From Bos javanicus (Eukaryota > Chordata > Mammalia > Artiodactyla > Bovidae): a stretch of DNA of 64,000 bases. This document shows positions 36,345 to 47,860 of this stretch, piece after piece (position 1 is the first letter of the stretch; each line of letters opens with the position of its first letter). A model generated the notes under the pieces. That model worked only from the letters and a program-made list of their open reading frames with translations. It was not told the origin of the DNA and did no database searches. The DNA lies in contig NC_083869.1 in NCBI RefSeq assembly GCF_032452875.1, positions 124,502,001 through 124,566,000 of the forward strand, written 5' to 3'. The translations under genes were made by a program, and so were the position numbers.

Positions 36345-38290
36345 AATGTAAAGAGTAAATGAACAATGCAAAGGGATAGAGGAAAACGATAGAATGGGAA
36401 GGACTAGAGATCTCTTCAAGAAAATTGGAAATATCAAGGAAACATTTCATGCAAGGATGGACACGATAAAGGAGAGAAACGGTAATGACCTAACAGAAGC
36501 AGAAGGGGTTAAGAAGAGGTGGCGAGAATACACAGAGGAACTACATGAAAAAACTCTTAATGACCCAGATAACCACGATGGTGTGATCACTCACCTAGAG
36601 CCAGACATCCTGGACTGTGAAGTCAAGTGGGCTTTAGGAAGTAGTACTAGGAACAAAATTCTGTACTAGGATGTGACAGAATTCCAGCTGAGCTATTTCA
36701 AATCCTAAAAGATGATTCTGTGAAAGTGCTGCACTCAACATGCCAGCAAATTTGAAAGACTCAGCAGTGGCCACAGGACTGGAAAAATCAGTTTTCATTC
36801 CAATGCCAAAGAAGGGCAATGCCAAAGAATGTTCAAACTATGGTACAACTGCACTCATTTAACATACTAGCAAGGTAATGCTCAAAATCCTTTAAGCTAG
36901 GCTTCAGCAGTATGTGAACTGAGAAATTCCAGATTCATAAGCTGGACTTCAAAGAGGCAAAGGAAGCAGAGATCAAACTGCTAACATTAGTTGAATCATG
37001 GAGAAAGCAGAGGAGTTCCAGAAAGACATCAACTTCTGCTTCATTGACTACACTAAAGCCTTTGACTGTATGGATCACAAAAAATTGGAAAATTCTTAAA
37101 GAGATGGGAATACCAGACCACCTTACCTATCTCCTGAGAAACCTGTATGTGGGTCAAGAAGCAACATTTAGAACCAGACATGGAACAACTGATTTGTTCA
37201 AAATTGGGAAAGGAGTACAACAAGGCTGTATATTGTTACCCTGCTTATTTAACTTATATGCAGAATGTGTGCTGTTGCTCAGTCATGTCTGACTCTTTGC
37301 AACCCCATGGACTGTAGCACACCAGGCTCCTCTGTCCATGGGATACCCTGGCAAGAATACTGGAGTAGTTGGCCATTTCCTATCCCAGGGAATCTTCTTG
37401 ACCGAAGGATCGAACCCTGGGTCTATATGCAGAGTACATCATGTGAAATGCTGGACTGAATGCATCACAAGCTATAATCAAGTTTGCTGGGAGAAATACC
37501 ACCAACCTAACATATGCAGATGATACCACTCTATAGCAAAAAGTGAAGAGGAACTAAAGAGCCTCTTGATGAAGGTGAAAGAGGAAAGTGAAAAACCTGG
37601 CTTGAAACTCAACGTTAAAAAGCTAAGATCATTAAGAAAAAAAAAAAAAAAAACTAAGATCATGGCATCTGGTCCCATCACTTCATGGCAAATAGAAGGG
37701 AAAAAAGTGGAAGCAGTGGCAGATTTTATTTTGGGGGCTCCAAAATCACTGTAGACAGTGACTGAAGCCATGAAATTAAAAGATGCTTCCTCCTTGGAAA
37801 GAAAACTATGACAAACCTAGACAGTGTATTAAAAAGCAGGGACATCACATTGCCGACAAAGGTGCCTAGAGTCAAAGCTATGGTTTTTCCAGTAGTCATG
37901 TACAGATATGAGAGTTGGTTCATCAAGAAGCCTAAGTGATGAAGAATTGATGCTTTCGAACAGTGGTGTTGGAGAAAGACTCTTGAGAGTGCCTTGAACA
38001 GCAAGAAGGTCAAATCAGTCAGTCCTAAAGGAAATTAACACTGAATGTTCATTGCAAGGTCTGTTGCTGAAGCTCCAATACTTTGGCCGCCTGATGCAAA
38101 GAGCAGACTCATTGGAAAAGACCCTGATGATGGGAAAGATTGAGGGCAGGTGGAGAAGCGGGCAACAGAGGATGAGATGGTTAGATAGCATCACCGACTC
38201 AGTGGGCATGAATCTGAGGAAGCTCTAACCTGGCATGATACAGTCCATGAGATCACAGAGTCTGACATAACTTAGTGATTGAACAACAAA
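36345..38290 (+). mobile_element. BovB (RTE-type) LINE, 5'-truncated and degenerate
   Basis: About 1.95 kb of BovB from within the reverse transcriptase ORF to the 3' end. Recognisable parts include the stretch encoding FIDYTKAFD, LFNLYAE before the SINE insertion, and the YADD catalytic motif near 37511-37525, soon followed by a stop. Further stops and frameshifts and a nested Bov-tA (37265-37423) make it inactive. BovB normally encodes an endonuclease/reverse transcriptase of about 3 kb and mobilises Bov SINEs. The copy ends with the shared BovB/Bov-A 3' sequence. Confidence 0.95.
37265..37423 (-). repeat. Truncated Bov-tA inside BovB
   Basis: Flanked by perfect ten-base duplications TATATGCAGA at 37255-37264 and 37424-37433, the host sequence being BovB itself. 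Confidence 0.93.
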
Positions 38291-38315
38291 GAAATAAAAA
38301 ATGCCTGTAGCCACT

Positions 38316-38541
38316 TAGGGCTTCCCAGGTGGCGCTAGTGGTAAAGAGGCAGCCTGCCAATACAGGAGACATAAGAGACATGGGTTCGATCCCTGGGCCA
38401 GGAAGATCCTCTGGAGGAGTGCATGGCAACCTTCTCCAGTATTCTTGCCTGGAGAATCCCATGGACAGAGGAGCTTGGTGGGCTACGGTCCATAGGGTTG
38501 CAAAGAGTCACACACAACTGAAGCGACTTAGTACGCATGCA
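38316..38541 (+). repeat. Bov-tA SINE
   Basis: Complete copy with a ten-base duplication TGTAGCCACT at 38306-38315 and 38542-38551, just downstream of the BovB end. Confidence 0.93.
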
Positions 38542-39557
38542 TGTAGCCACTCAAGGCTGCAGGACACAAGTGGGAAGAAGGGAAAATCAGAATGGAAAGA
38601 GACGGTGCTCTTAACCAACTGAAGTTAATGTATTTCACTTTTGCAAATTTTATAGACATTTACGACCTTGTGAACACAAGGCCAGGGTCCTTCCTAGGGA
38701 AGGACCTATGCGAGTGCAAAGCCTTGACTGACACATAGACCTCATGGTGAGTCCACCCCTAGGCCTGGCAGGGTCAAGTATTAGGTACACATGGGAGATA
38801 TGGGAATTCTGAAGCCAGAGCAGGAGCTGGGTTCGTGTCTCCCAACCAATCCCCTTCACCCCAGCCCCACTGCCATACCCCACAGCCAGGCTCTTCACCC
38901 ATGTCCTCCAGAGCTGCCAACCTGGACCTTGTGTGTGGCCACATCCTAACAGCTAGGTTGCTCCAGCCAGGACTGCTCGGGGATCTTCTGTTCCATCCAG
39001 GCCAACCCTCATTTGCTTTCCAGACTGGGAGGTCCCAGGCCATAAGCCCCAGGAAGCCTTCTTTGCCTGCCCTCACCTCCCCAGGCAGTGCCAGCACTGT
39101 GCTTGGCACTTTGGTCCGTATAGAGTCATTGTCTGAATCCCTGAAGTGCTGTCCATAGGGTGTCATCCACGTGTGGTCAGCCTAGATGGACATCCTAAGG
39201 CCCTCCTCTTCAGCGAGGCCTGAGGGGTGGAGGGTGAGAGACAAAGAAAGGACTCAGACCCAGTCCCAGCCCTCCTCTAGCTCATAATCTGGTGATCAGG
39301 TAAGATGGAGACTGAGTCTTAAAATTTTCAGGCCTGGCAGTAACCTTGAGATGGACGAGTCCAAGTGATATCAAACTCATTTAGCCACAGAAGCTCAGTG
39401 TAAGAAACAGAGAGAAGCAGGACTATGCTGAGTGAAGCGATGGGTGTAAGAGGATATGGAAATTCTGTTTGCTTGGCCTCCCCCAGCCCTTCTAAGAAAC
39501 TAAGAGTTGAAACCACTAAGATCAAGTTGTTTTAACAGAGGCCTAGCAAGGATAACG

Positions 39558-39729
39558 CTAGGAGTCGGACACAACTGAGTGACTTCACTTTCACTTTTCA
39601 CTTGCATGCATTGAAGAAGGAAATGGCAACCCACTCCAGTGTTCTTGCCTGGAGAATCCCAGGGACGGGGGAGCCTGGTGGGCTGCCATCTATGGGGTTG
39701 CACAGAGTCAGACATGACTGAAACGACTT

Positions 39730-39756
<27 letters not shown>
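39558..39756 (+). repeat. Bov-A2 SINE with CAG tail
   Basis: Bov-A body followed by about ten CAG units. The 13-base duplication AGCAAGGATAACG is at 39545-39557 and 39757-39769. Confidence 0.92.
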
Positions 39757-39763
<7 letters not shown>

Positions 39764-40224
39764 ATAACGGATGTGACCAAGGTCACAGAACAAGTTAGTA
39801 GCCAAGGATATATTCAAACCTAGTGAAACTGTACCCCATAGGATTAAAAAATCCTGAAACCATGCCACATAGGGTTAACAGAAACAGGTAACTATTAGAA
39901 ATTCTTGGGCTTGTCTTACAGAACAGCAGGTAAGGGAATGGTTTGAAAAAAAAAAAAAAAACCCTCTGCTTGTAACCTGCCTCCACTGACCAAGCTGACT
40001 TAATTATTTTCTGACTCCTTAATCACCCCTATAGATAACACCTCTGAGATATGGGTCACTACGGTAACAGGAGCTTATGTTGTTTTCCAGGAGCTTGGAG
40101 TCAGCTCCCGTCCAGTTCAAGCTGGCTAGGACTGGATCAGACCACTCACCCTAAAACTGGGCCTGCACAGAAGTCAGATGAATGACCTTTGGACAACAAA
40201 GGCCAAAAACTCCACCCTCAGATC

Positions 40225-40503
40225 CTACTGCTGCTGCTGCTGCTAAGTCACTTCAGTCGTGTCCGACTCTGTGTGACCCCATAGACGGCAGCCCACCAGG
40301 CTCCCCCGTCCCTGGGATTCTCCAGGCAAGAACACGAGTGGGTTGCCATTTCCTTCTCCAGTGCATAAAAGTGAAAAGTGAAAGTGAAGTCGCTGAGTCG
40401 TGTCTGACTCCTAGTGACCCCATGGACTTCAGCCTACCAGGCTCCTCCGTCCATGGGATTTTCCAGGCAAGAGTACTGGAGTGGGGTGCCATTGCCTTCT
40501 CCC
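40225..40503 (-). repeat. Bov-A2 SINE inside the LTR
   Basis: Two Bov-A units with the AAAAGTGAAAGTGAAGTCGC linker and a CTG start. Short CAGATC copies flank it at 40219-40224 and 40504-40509. Confidence 0.9.
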
Positions 40504-40754
40504 CAGATCATGCTAAGCACCTCCATTGTTGAGCATACATCCTAGAAAGAAGCCATGTCACTCAGATGCACCTGCACAGAACCCCGATTACCTCACCTTT
40601 TCCCCACCTCCAACCACCTTTCCCAATGCTGAGACTCTGCTTCTTTATCCCATAAACATCCCCAGCCCTTCACCTTCAGGGAGGCAGATCTGAGATTTCT
40701 TCTCCTGTCTCCTCACTTGGCTGCCTTGTTAATAAACCCTTTCTCTGCTGCAAA

Positions 40755-41349
40755 TAGTGACAGATTTTGTAATTTTTGAGCTCCAGAATCACTACGGATG
40801 GTGACTGTGCCATGAAATTAACAGACCTTGCTCCTTGGAAGAAAAGCTATGACAAACAGCATATTAAAAAGCAGAGACATTACTTTGCTGACAAAGGTCC
40901 ATCAAAGCTATGGTTTTTCCAGTAGTCATGTATGGATGTGAGGGTTGGACCATAAAGAAGGCTGAGTACCAAAGAATTGATGCTTTCGAACTGTGGTGCT
41001 GGAAAAGACTCTTGAGAGTCCCTTGGACTGCAAGGAGATCAAACCAGTCAATCCTAAAGGAAATCAACCATGAATATTCATTGGAAGGACTGATGCTGAA
41101 GATGAAACTCCAATACTTTGGCCACCTGATGCAAAGGACTGACTCACTGGAAAAGACCCTGATTCTGGGAAAGACTGAGGGCAGGAGGAGAAGGGGATGA
41201 CAGGGAATGAGATGGTTGGATGGCATCACCGACTCAATGGACCAGTTTGAGCAAACTCCAGGAGATAGTGAAGGACAGGGAAATCTGATGTGCTGCAGTC
41301 CATGGGGTTGCAAGGATTCAGACATGACTTAGCAACTGAACAGCAATAA
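40755..41349 (+). mobile_element. BovB LINE 3' fragment inside the LTR
   Basis: Runs from the BovB segment with CTCCAGAATCACTACGGATG to the 3' end ACTTAGCAACTGAACAGCAA. Perfect ten-base duplications CTGCTGCAAA at 40745-40754 and 41350-41359 are LTR sequence. Confidence 0.93.
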
Positions 41350-41939
41350 CTGCTGCAAACTTCTGCATCTCAGCATCTGACATGCTGCATGTCAAGCAGA
41401 TGAACCTGGTTCAGTAGCACTAAGTCTGCCTGCTCAGGTTTCAGGCTGTCTTTGCTCAGCCTCAGTACTGGACAGTCAGGGCTGAACCATCCTTCCCCCC
41501 GCCGACTCACATCTCCCTCCAGTCTCATTCTGGATTCTGTATCCACTCAGCACAGCCAGGATGGTGAAGAGAGGCTCAAAGTGGTCCCAGGGGCCATGGG
41601 AGTGGGACAGCAAGGAAGAGGGGCCCTTTTGGAGCCCATGCTGAATAAGGGGAAAGACTGGACTTTTGTCTGTTTGCTCACTGCTTATCCTCTGTCTTAG
41701 CACAGAGCCTGCCACTCTGTTGGCATTATTAGTTGAATGAATGGATTTGAGTTAGCAGCTCAGGGGATTCTTCTTGGGTGGGGAAATCATCCCTCCAGGT
41801 TGACCTCATCCATCTCTGGGTGTTTCCTCTGGTCCTCTGGGGGTTGGAATCTGGGCTAGACTACCTGTAGGTCCTAGTAAATATTTCAGCTTCGTTGTGT
41901 CTTCCTTCTCTTTCTCTCTGGAGCAATGTCCTATCAGAG

Positions 41940-42110
41940 GAAGCTGTTGTGTGACTTTGGGCAAGTCACTTCCCCTCTCTGAGCCTCCAGCTCCTCATTT
42001 GTCAAAAATACTCACTTTAAGGTGTTTTTAATTATTCACTTTAAATATTTATTATGACTTTTCATGTGCCAGGCACTGCATAAGGCCCATGGGGTAGAAA
42101 GAATAAAAGA
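41940..42110 (+). repeat. MIR and L2/MIR pieces
   Basis: GTGTGACTTTGGGCAAGTCA is MIR core; CATGTGCCAGGCACTGCATA follows from a second element. Confidence 0.6.
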
Positions 42111-42305
42111 GGTAATAATTTGAAAGGATAAGAGTGCCTGGTACATAATGGATGGTCAGTCATAGTTCTCCATGCTCATCCAATATTCCCAACAGAATGC
42201 CTCCCCTCATTCAAGACCCTCTTTCAGGAACCAGTTCCAGTCTACAGCTTCCAGGGATGAGAGAGCTTACCAGGTGGATCAGCTGCAGACAGCAGAACAG
42301 GGGAA

Positions 42306-42571
42306 CTGCTAAGTCACTTAAGTCGTGTCCGACTCTGTGTGACCCCATAGACGGCAGCCCACCAGGCTCCCCCGTCCCTGGGATTCTCCAGGCAAGAACA
42401 CTGCAGTGGGTTGCCATTTCCTTCTCCAATGCATGCAAGTGAAAAATGAAAGTGAAGTCACTCAGTCGTGTCCGACTCTTTGCAACCCCATAGACTGCAG
42501 CCTACCAGGCTCCTCCATCCATGGGATTTTCCAGGCAAGAGTACTGGAGTGGGGTGCCATTGCCTTCTCCA
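42306..42571 (-). repeat. Bov-A2 SINE
   Basis: Dimeric Bov-A with 12-base duplication AGAACAGGGGAA at 42294-42305 and 42572-42583. Confidence 0.93.
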
Positions 42572-42663
42572 AGAACAGGGGAAAGTGGGGACCAAATAAG
42601 GGTGCTAATGCCACACAAGACCAGTAGGTGGCAGAAGCGTCTGGGAAATGAGCTTGTCTCCTT

Positions 42664-43212
42664 GTTCAGTTCAGTGGCTCAGTCCTGTCCAGCCAAGTCT
42701 GACTCTTTGCGACCCCATGGACTGCAGCACGCCAGACCTCCCTGTCCATCACCAACTCCTGGAGTTCACTCAAATTCATGTCCATTGAGTCAGTGATGCC
42801 ATCCAACCATCTCATCCTCTGTCATTCCCTTCTCCTTCTGCCCTCAATCTTTTGCAGCATCAGGGTATTTTCAAAAGAGTCGGTTCTTCTCATCAGGTGG
42901 CCAAAGTACTGGAGTTTCAGCTTCAACATCAGTCCTTCCAATGAACACCCAGGACTGATCTCCTTTAGGATGGACTGGATGGATCTCCTTGCAGTCCAAG
43001 GGACTCTCAAGAGTCTTCTCCAAAAGCATTAATTCTTCGGCACTCAGCTTTCTTTATAGTCCAACTCTCACATCCATACATGACTGCTGGAAAAACCATA
43101 GCTTTGACTATACGCACCTTTGTCGGCAAAGTAATGTCTCTGCTTTTTAATACGCTGTCTAGGTTTGTCATAGCTTTTCTTCCAAGGAGCAAGCGTCTTT
43201 TAATGACACAGA
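42664..43212 (-). mobile_element. BovB LINE 3' fragment
   Basis: Reverse-complement BovB from the 3' end (CAGTTCAGTGGCTCAGTCCT on the plus strand) to TTGGAAGAAAAGCTATGACA. It is 5' truncated. Confidence 0.93.
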
Positions 43213-44156
43213 GTGCAGACCCCATTTCAGAGGGTTCTAGAATCATGGTGGACCTCCAGGGGCTCCCCTGGGTAAAGGGAGTACTTTCAAATGTTAACAG
43301 AATGGGGAACTATGGGTGATGTTTCCCCCTTCTTTTTAAGCTTATTCTCAGTCTCTATAATGAGCATTCTATAATGACTATAAACATCGATGAAGGAAAA
43401 AAAAAAAAACCTGTGTTCCTTTCCACCATATTTCCTTACCCCTCCCCACGCCCCGTTAGAAAACAGCTAGGTTCCCGAGTCTGGGCAGTGCTGTGGGGGC
43501 CCAGCCGCCTTCTGAGAAAGGGCAGGTCTTGCTCAGCATGGGGGTGGGGTGGGGGTCTGATAGCAGATGCAAGATATCCCAGCAGGGTCAAGGGTCAGCA
43601 CAGAGCAATCCAGGAAGGCTTCCTGGAGGCAGAGGAAGCGGCGCTGACCTGGAAGTGTGATGACGTTGGCACCTGAGAGGAGCCTGCACCACCTGCCCCA
43701 TTTCTCTGAGAACTGCCCGCCCTTGGGCTGGGCCTCGGTAGCCCTGTCCCTGTAGAGGGTCCCCTTCTCTCTCCAAGGGCTTTTGAGGTGGTGGACAGGC
43801 AAGACTGAACTCAGGCTCCTAGCATCCTCCATTGGGAAGGAGCACGGAGAAATCATCTGGACTTTTCAGGCAACTGGAAGCTATTGAAGGTGAAAAGCAG
43901 AATGTGTTTCCCCATCAATAATAATGCGCCCTCGTTACACGACAGCTGCTGTCTTGTTGGGTCCTGAAGAGAATCCTGGTTACAGTAACTGCTCTCCTAT
44001 TTTACAAATAAGGAAAGAGATGCCCGGAGTGGTCCCGCAGATATGCTTTTCCTCGGGGCATACATACAGCGATGAAGAAAGAAAATCTCTAGCGTGCACA
44101 TACTCAAACGCCCAAAGCTCTGGTGCAGGCTTCCCTCTCCCCTTCCCTCCCCCAAC

Positions 44157-44188
44157 ACCCCCCCCCCCCCACACACACACCCCCTCAG
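44157..44188 (+). repeat. Poly-C and CA run
   Basis: About 13 C residues followed by a short CA stretch. Confidence 0.9.
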
Positions 44189-44700
44189 AGCTGTTCTTTC
44201 CAGCCTCTGGGAGGATTGGCTCTGGGCAGAGCTGTAGGGCCTCTGGGCGGTTCTTTGAGGAGGGTGAGGCCAAGCAGTCAGGCCCCCTTCCTCCCCGGAG
44301 CAGCCTGGTAGCCCCGCTGCCATTGCCGCCCACACTGCCGCTGGGGGCCGCGGTTGAGCTCCGAGTCTCCCCCGTGTTGGACCTCACCCCCTCGACACAG
44401 CAGGCCCCAGGTGGGCAGCCCAGGACTAGGGCTCCGGGCTCAGAAGGGAGGCTGTCTCGAGGGGAAGAGGGGCTCTGTGCCTCGATGCTTTCTTCAGGAC
44501 CTGGTCTCACACGGCGGGGAGGCAGGTCCTGGGACAGGAAGTCCACCTTCCAAAGTTACAGAGTAACCTCGGGGCCAGCATCTATTTGAGGAGAACCCTG
44601 AGGAGGTGGGGACGCTCTCTGAGGCTTCAGGCTCTGACTTCCGCTCCTAGGGGGGCCTTGAACGCGCACAGAGGAGATTTGGGTCTTCTATGACCAAAGG

Positions 44701-44892
44701 CTTCCCTGGTGGCTCAGCTGGTAAAGATATCTGCCTGCAATGCTGGAGACCTGGGTTCGATCCCTGGGTTGGGAGGATCCCCTGGAGAAGGGAAAGGCTA
44801 CCCACTCCAGTATTCTGGCCTGGAGAATTCGATGGACTGTGTAGTCCATGGGGTTGCAAAGGGTCGGACACGACTGAGAGACTTTCACTTTC
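44701..44892 (+). repeat. Bov-tA SINE
   Basis: Complete copy flanked by ATGACCAAAGG at 44690-44700 and 44893-44903. Confidence 0.93.
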
Positions 44893-44915
44893 ATGACCAA
44901 AGGCAGGGCCATTGT

Positions 44916-44964
44916 AGGGGAGGGAGAGGGGAGGGAGAGGGGAGGGAGAGGGGAGGGAGAGGGG
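44916..44964 (+). repeat. 12-base G-rich minisatellite
   Basis: About four copies of GGGGAGGGAGAG in perfect tandem. Confidence 0.95.
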
Positions 44965-45117
44965 ATTAGTGGGAGCCCCAACGGGCTTGCGAGCATGTGG
45001 GCCTTAGATTAGGGGGGTGGGCCACAGGGAAGAAGGCGGAGTCAATCTGGAGGGAAGGGGTGGGGCACATGCTAGGAAGTGGCTACAGCTGTCTCTTGTG
45101 TCGCCTTCTCCCATCAG

Positions 45118-45243
45118 ATCAGTTTTTGATCTGTAATTGCAGTGGGCTTAGTTGCCCTGAGTTATGTGGGATCTTAGTTCCCTGACCAGGGATCGAACAC
45201 ACGTCCCCTGCATTCTTAACCACTGGACCACCAGGGAAGTCCC
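45118..45243 (-). repeat. CHR-2 type SINE fragment
   Basis: CTGACCAGGGATCGAACAC and CACTGGACCACCAGGGAAGT, reverse orientation. Confidence 0.85.
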
Positions 45244-45433
45244 AGACGGGGTTCTTCAGGACAGTGTCACATCACCCTCTGAGTCAGGTCCTGAGGGTGG
45301 GGCTATACTTTTCGCTCTGTGAGCAGGCAGGTCTAGGTCATCCCCCCACAAACTGGGCTCCCCTCATGAGAGGACCAAAGTGGGTGAGCAAAAGAAACAG
45401 CCGGAGATTGCAGACACTGAGAACAGGGCTCAC

Positions 45434-45439
45434 TTTATT
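45434..45439 (-). terminator. Candidate polyadenylation signal for OPRD1
   Basis: The minus strand reads AATAAA followed by GTGAGCCCTGTTCTCA. A GT-rich stretch (GTGTCTG) and a T-rich stretch (TGTTTCTTTT) then follow within 50 bases. This is the normal layout of a mammalian cleavage and polyadenylation site, with cleavage expected near 45415. Confidence 0.5.
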
Positions 45440-45639
45440 GGGAAAACAGAAAGTCGGGTCCTTGGTCCCCAAATGGAACCTGGGAGAGGCAAAAGCCAGG
45501 TGTCTGAGTCAAGCTTCGTTTCTGACATGCCTGCCTCCCTCACCCACTCCAATGACACACACTGGACTCCTAGAGGGCCTCTGGTTCTCCCAGTCTCTGC
45601 CAAATCCCCAGGGCATTTTACCAATAGATGTCTGTTTCT

Positions 45640-46910
45640 GGGATCAAGGAACATGAGGGAACCATCTCTTTCTCTCCCAGGAAGACAGTGCCCTCAGAAT
45701 CCATCAACCCATGTCCATGGTGCAGAGGCTCAGAGAAGGACAGAGCCCTGCCCAGGGGCACACAGCAAGTGGGAGATGGAGAGTCAAACCCACGTTCCCT
45801 GTCTACTGGCCTGGGACTCGTTTCAAGAGGAGATTCTAGAAGATGAGCCCATTGGATGGATGTCGCCTGCAATGACACCTGCCGGGGGACTCCATCCCCG
45901 TGACTCAACCATGCAAGCCAGGAGGCCCAGGCCAGTGCCACCTGGGGACCTTTCTTCCCTCCCAGGCTGTGCCCCAATCTAGGGTCTCGGAGACCCAGCA
46001 AGGACCAAAGGAGCCAGCTCTGTAGAAGGTACTTGGGGAGAAGACATCCTCTTGAAGTTTGCTTCTCCAATGCATGCTGTCCCACCTTCTGAAACTCAAA
46101 CTCAAGCAGATGGCTAAAAAGGAAAGTTCTTTGCTCCTGACCAGCCTACAGCATTCAGAGACGGGGTCGGAGCAGGGATAAACAAGAACATTAGATAATG
46201 TTAAAAAAAGCTCCATTTGTTGAGCACTCACTGCATGCCAAGCACCTCTCTCCTCCACTCAGTAAAACAACTACTGTGTGTCATTGCAGTTCAGTTGCCA
46301 GGAACGCTTGTGTGACCCACACAGACAGGTCCTTCACTCATAGCTTCTTTGTAAATCCCCACAACTTCTTACCAGGGGAGCATCATCGTCCACGATGGAC
46401 AAAATGGGCTCAAGGAGTGAAGTGACTTCCTGAGGTCACACAGCACAGACATGGTAGGCAGCCCACAAATTCACAGAGCAAAGCAGTCTTCCGAGGCAGA
46501 GGGGGACTGGATGGGAGAGAAGCAACTACCAAAGTCACAGCAGTTTCTCAGGCGGCCGGCTGGTGCCCCTGCCGCCCAGGTGATGAGACACAGAGCCTGC
46601 CAGGGAGGGTGCTCCGTTCACACTTGTGAGCTGGACACGAGGGTCTCCCTAGTACCCCTTCGTGTAATCACAGAGTGTCCGCTTGGGAGTCAGGCAAGCA
46701 GAGGAAGTGGACTTGACAGACCCAAGACAGCATTCTAGCCAGACCAGCCATGGACCAGCTGTGTGCCCTTAGGCAAGTCATTGCCCTCTCTGAGCCTCAG
46801 TTTTCTCACCTATAAAATAGGGGTAACAGTAATGCCTATTCATAGTTATGCTGTGAAGATGAAGTGTTACCCCACGTCTAGTGCCTAGAACAACAAAGGG
46901 CCCTACGTGC
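45640..46910. repeat. MIR pieces in the OPRD1 3' UTR
   Basis: Reverse MIR near 45650-45830 and 46195-46450; plus MIR at 46730-46910 (CTGAGCCTCAGTTTTCTCAC). Confidence 0.6.
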
Positions 46911-47273
46911 TGTCTGTATTCCCTGTGGTGATGACACTGGCCTCTCACCAAGATGGAGATGCGAAGGCACTCCGTGTCCGGGAAGAGCTGCACACAGTTG
47001 GGACTCGTGGCAGGTGCCGCCGATGAACCAGAGACTGAGCAAGCCCCAAGCGTAGCGCTCTGCTCCATCAGGAGGTCCATCCTGACCACATCAGCTCCCC
47101 TCCGGCTACCATTTTGAATTTCCAAGCTGCCCTCCCCAAGAACCACCCAGCCTACAATTCGAGCCCCTGCTAGAGGCTCCTCATCCAACACCTCCCCTGA
47201 CTCCATACTATGTGCGCAGTGCCCAGAAACGAAATAAAGGAAGAGATGATGATGAGTAAATAAATGATAAGAG

Positions 47274-47278
<5 letters not shown>

Positions 47279-47305
<27 letters not shown>

Positions 47306-47320
47306 TTGGGTGTGTGAGTG
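47279..47320 (+). repeat. TG dinucleotide repeat
   Basis: About 13 uninterrupted TG units followed by imperfect ones. Confidence 0.95.
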
Positions 47321-47647
47321 CTGGAGTCGGGATCCACGGGGACCACTTCCTAGGGGTTTTGGAGCCCCTGAGCTGACTCCCAGCCTGGATCTGTGGTAGT
47401 TGCCAGGCGGAAAGGCAGGCAGAGGCCAGGCTGAGGATCTGCTGCTGACAACCAAGGGGCTGGTCTTGGGCCAGGGGCCCAGCGGAGGCCCAACCTGCAC
47501 TGTTGCTCCTCCTCTCTTAGGACATGGTGACCCCTCTTCATCTTGGGGAACATCTCAAATTCCAAGCCAAGCAAACCTCCCTAGACAGCAGCCTCTAGCA
47601 CCCCCATTCTTATTACAGGAGAACCCTGGCTTGGAGGCCTACTATGC

Positions 47648-47860
47648 ACCCTGGTGGCTCAGTCGGTAAAGAATCTGCCTGCAGTGCAGGAGACCCAGGT
47701 TCGATCCCTGGGTCGGGAAGATCCCCTGGAGAAGGAAATGGCAACCCACTTCAGTATCCTTGCCTGGAAAACCCCATGAACAGAGGAGCCTGGTGGGCTG
47801 CAGTCCATGGGGTCAAAAAGAGTCGGGCACGACTAAGCGCTAACACTTTCACTTTTCATG
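47648..47860 (+). repeat. Bov-tA SINE
   Basis: CCCTGGTGGCTCAGTCGGTA head and Bov-A body ending TAAGCGCTAACACTTTCACT. Confidence 0.92.

Larger units (their letters stand above)
39824..41419 (+). mobile_element. ERV-type solo LTR carrying nested BovB and Bov-A2 insertions
   Basis: The element begins TGAAACTGTACCCC, has a polyadenylation signal AATAAA at 40731-40736 in the context CTGCCTTGTTAATAAACCC, and ends GGTTCAGTAGCA. Four-base flanks are CTAG (39820-39823) and CTAA (41420-41423), and flanking MIR sequence continues across it. After removing the two nested insertions the LTR is about 715 bases. No gag, pol or env sequence is attached. The family (ERV1-like, ruminant) is my recollection. 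Confidence 0.6.
31786..45414. other. Interval between the distal EPB41-like promoter and the OPRD1 3' end
   Basis: No coding exon is recognised. Besides the enhancer-like patch it contains two large BovB regions, an LTR with nested insertions, Bov-tA and Bov-A2 SINEs and MIR/L2 pieces. 38560-39540, 41440-41930 and 43220-44690 show no clear repeat; the last is GC-rich with ORFs on both strands that resemble nothing I know. Confidence 0.5.

Noticed and set aside
36394..36669. Apparent 91-residue protein
   Set aside because: It is a piece of the BovB reverse-transcriptase ORF, not a host gene.
43924..44589. Overlapping ORFs of 221 (+) and 188 (-) codons
   Set aside because: A GC-rich stretch gives open frames on both strands. 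Neither resembles a known protein.
45380..45982. 200-codon plus-strand ORF
   Set aside because: It includes MIR sequence and overlaps the opposite-strand polyadenylation region; no domain was seen.
46778..47500. 240-codon minus-strand ORF
   Set aside because: It passes through a MIR and a TG repeat that yields a His-Thr run; the probable setting is a 3' UTR.
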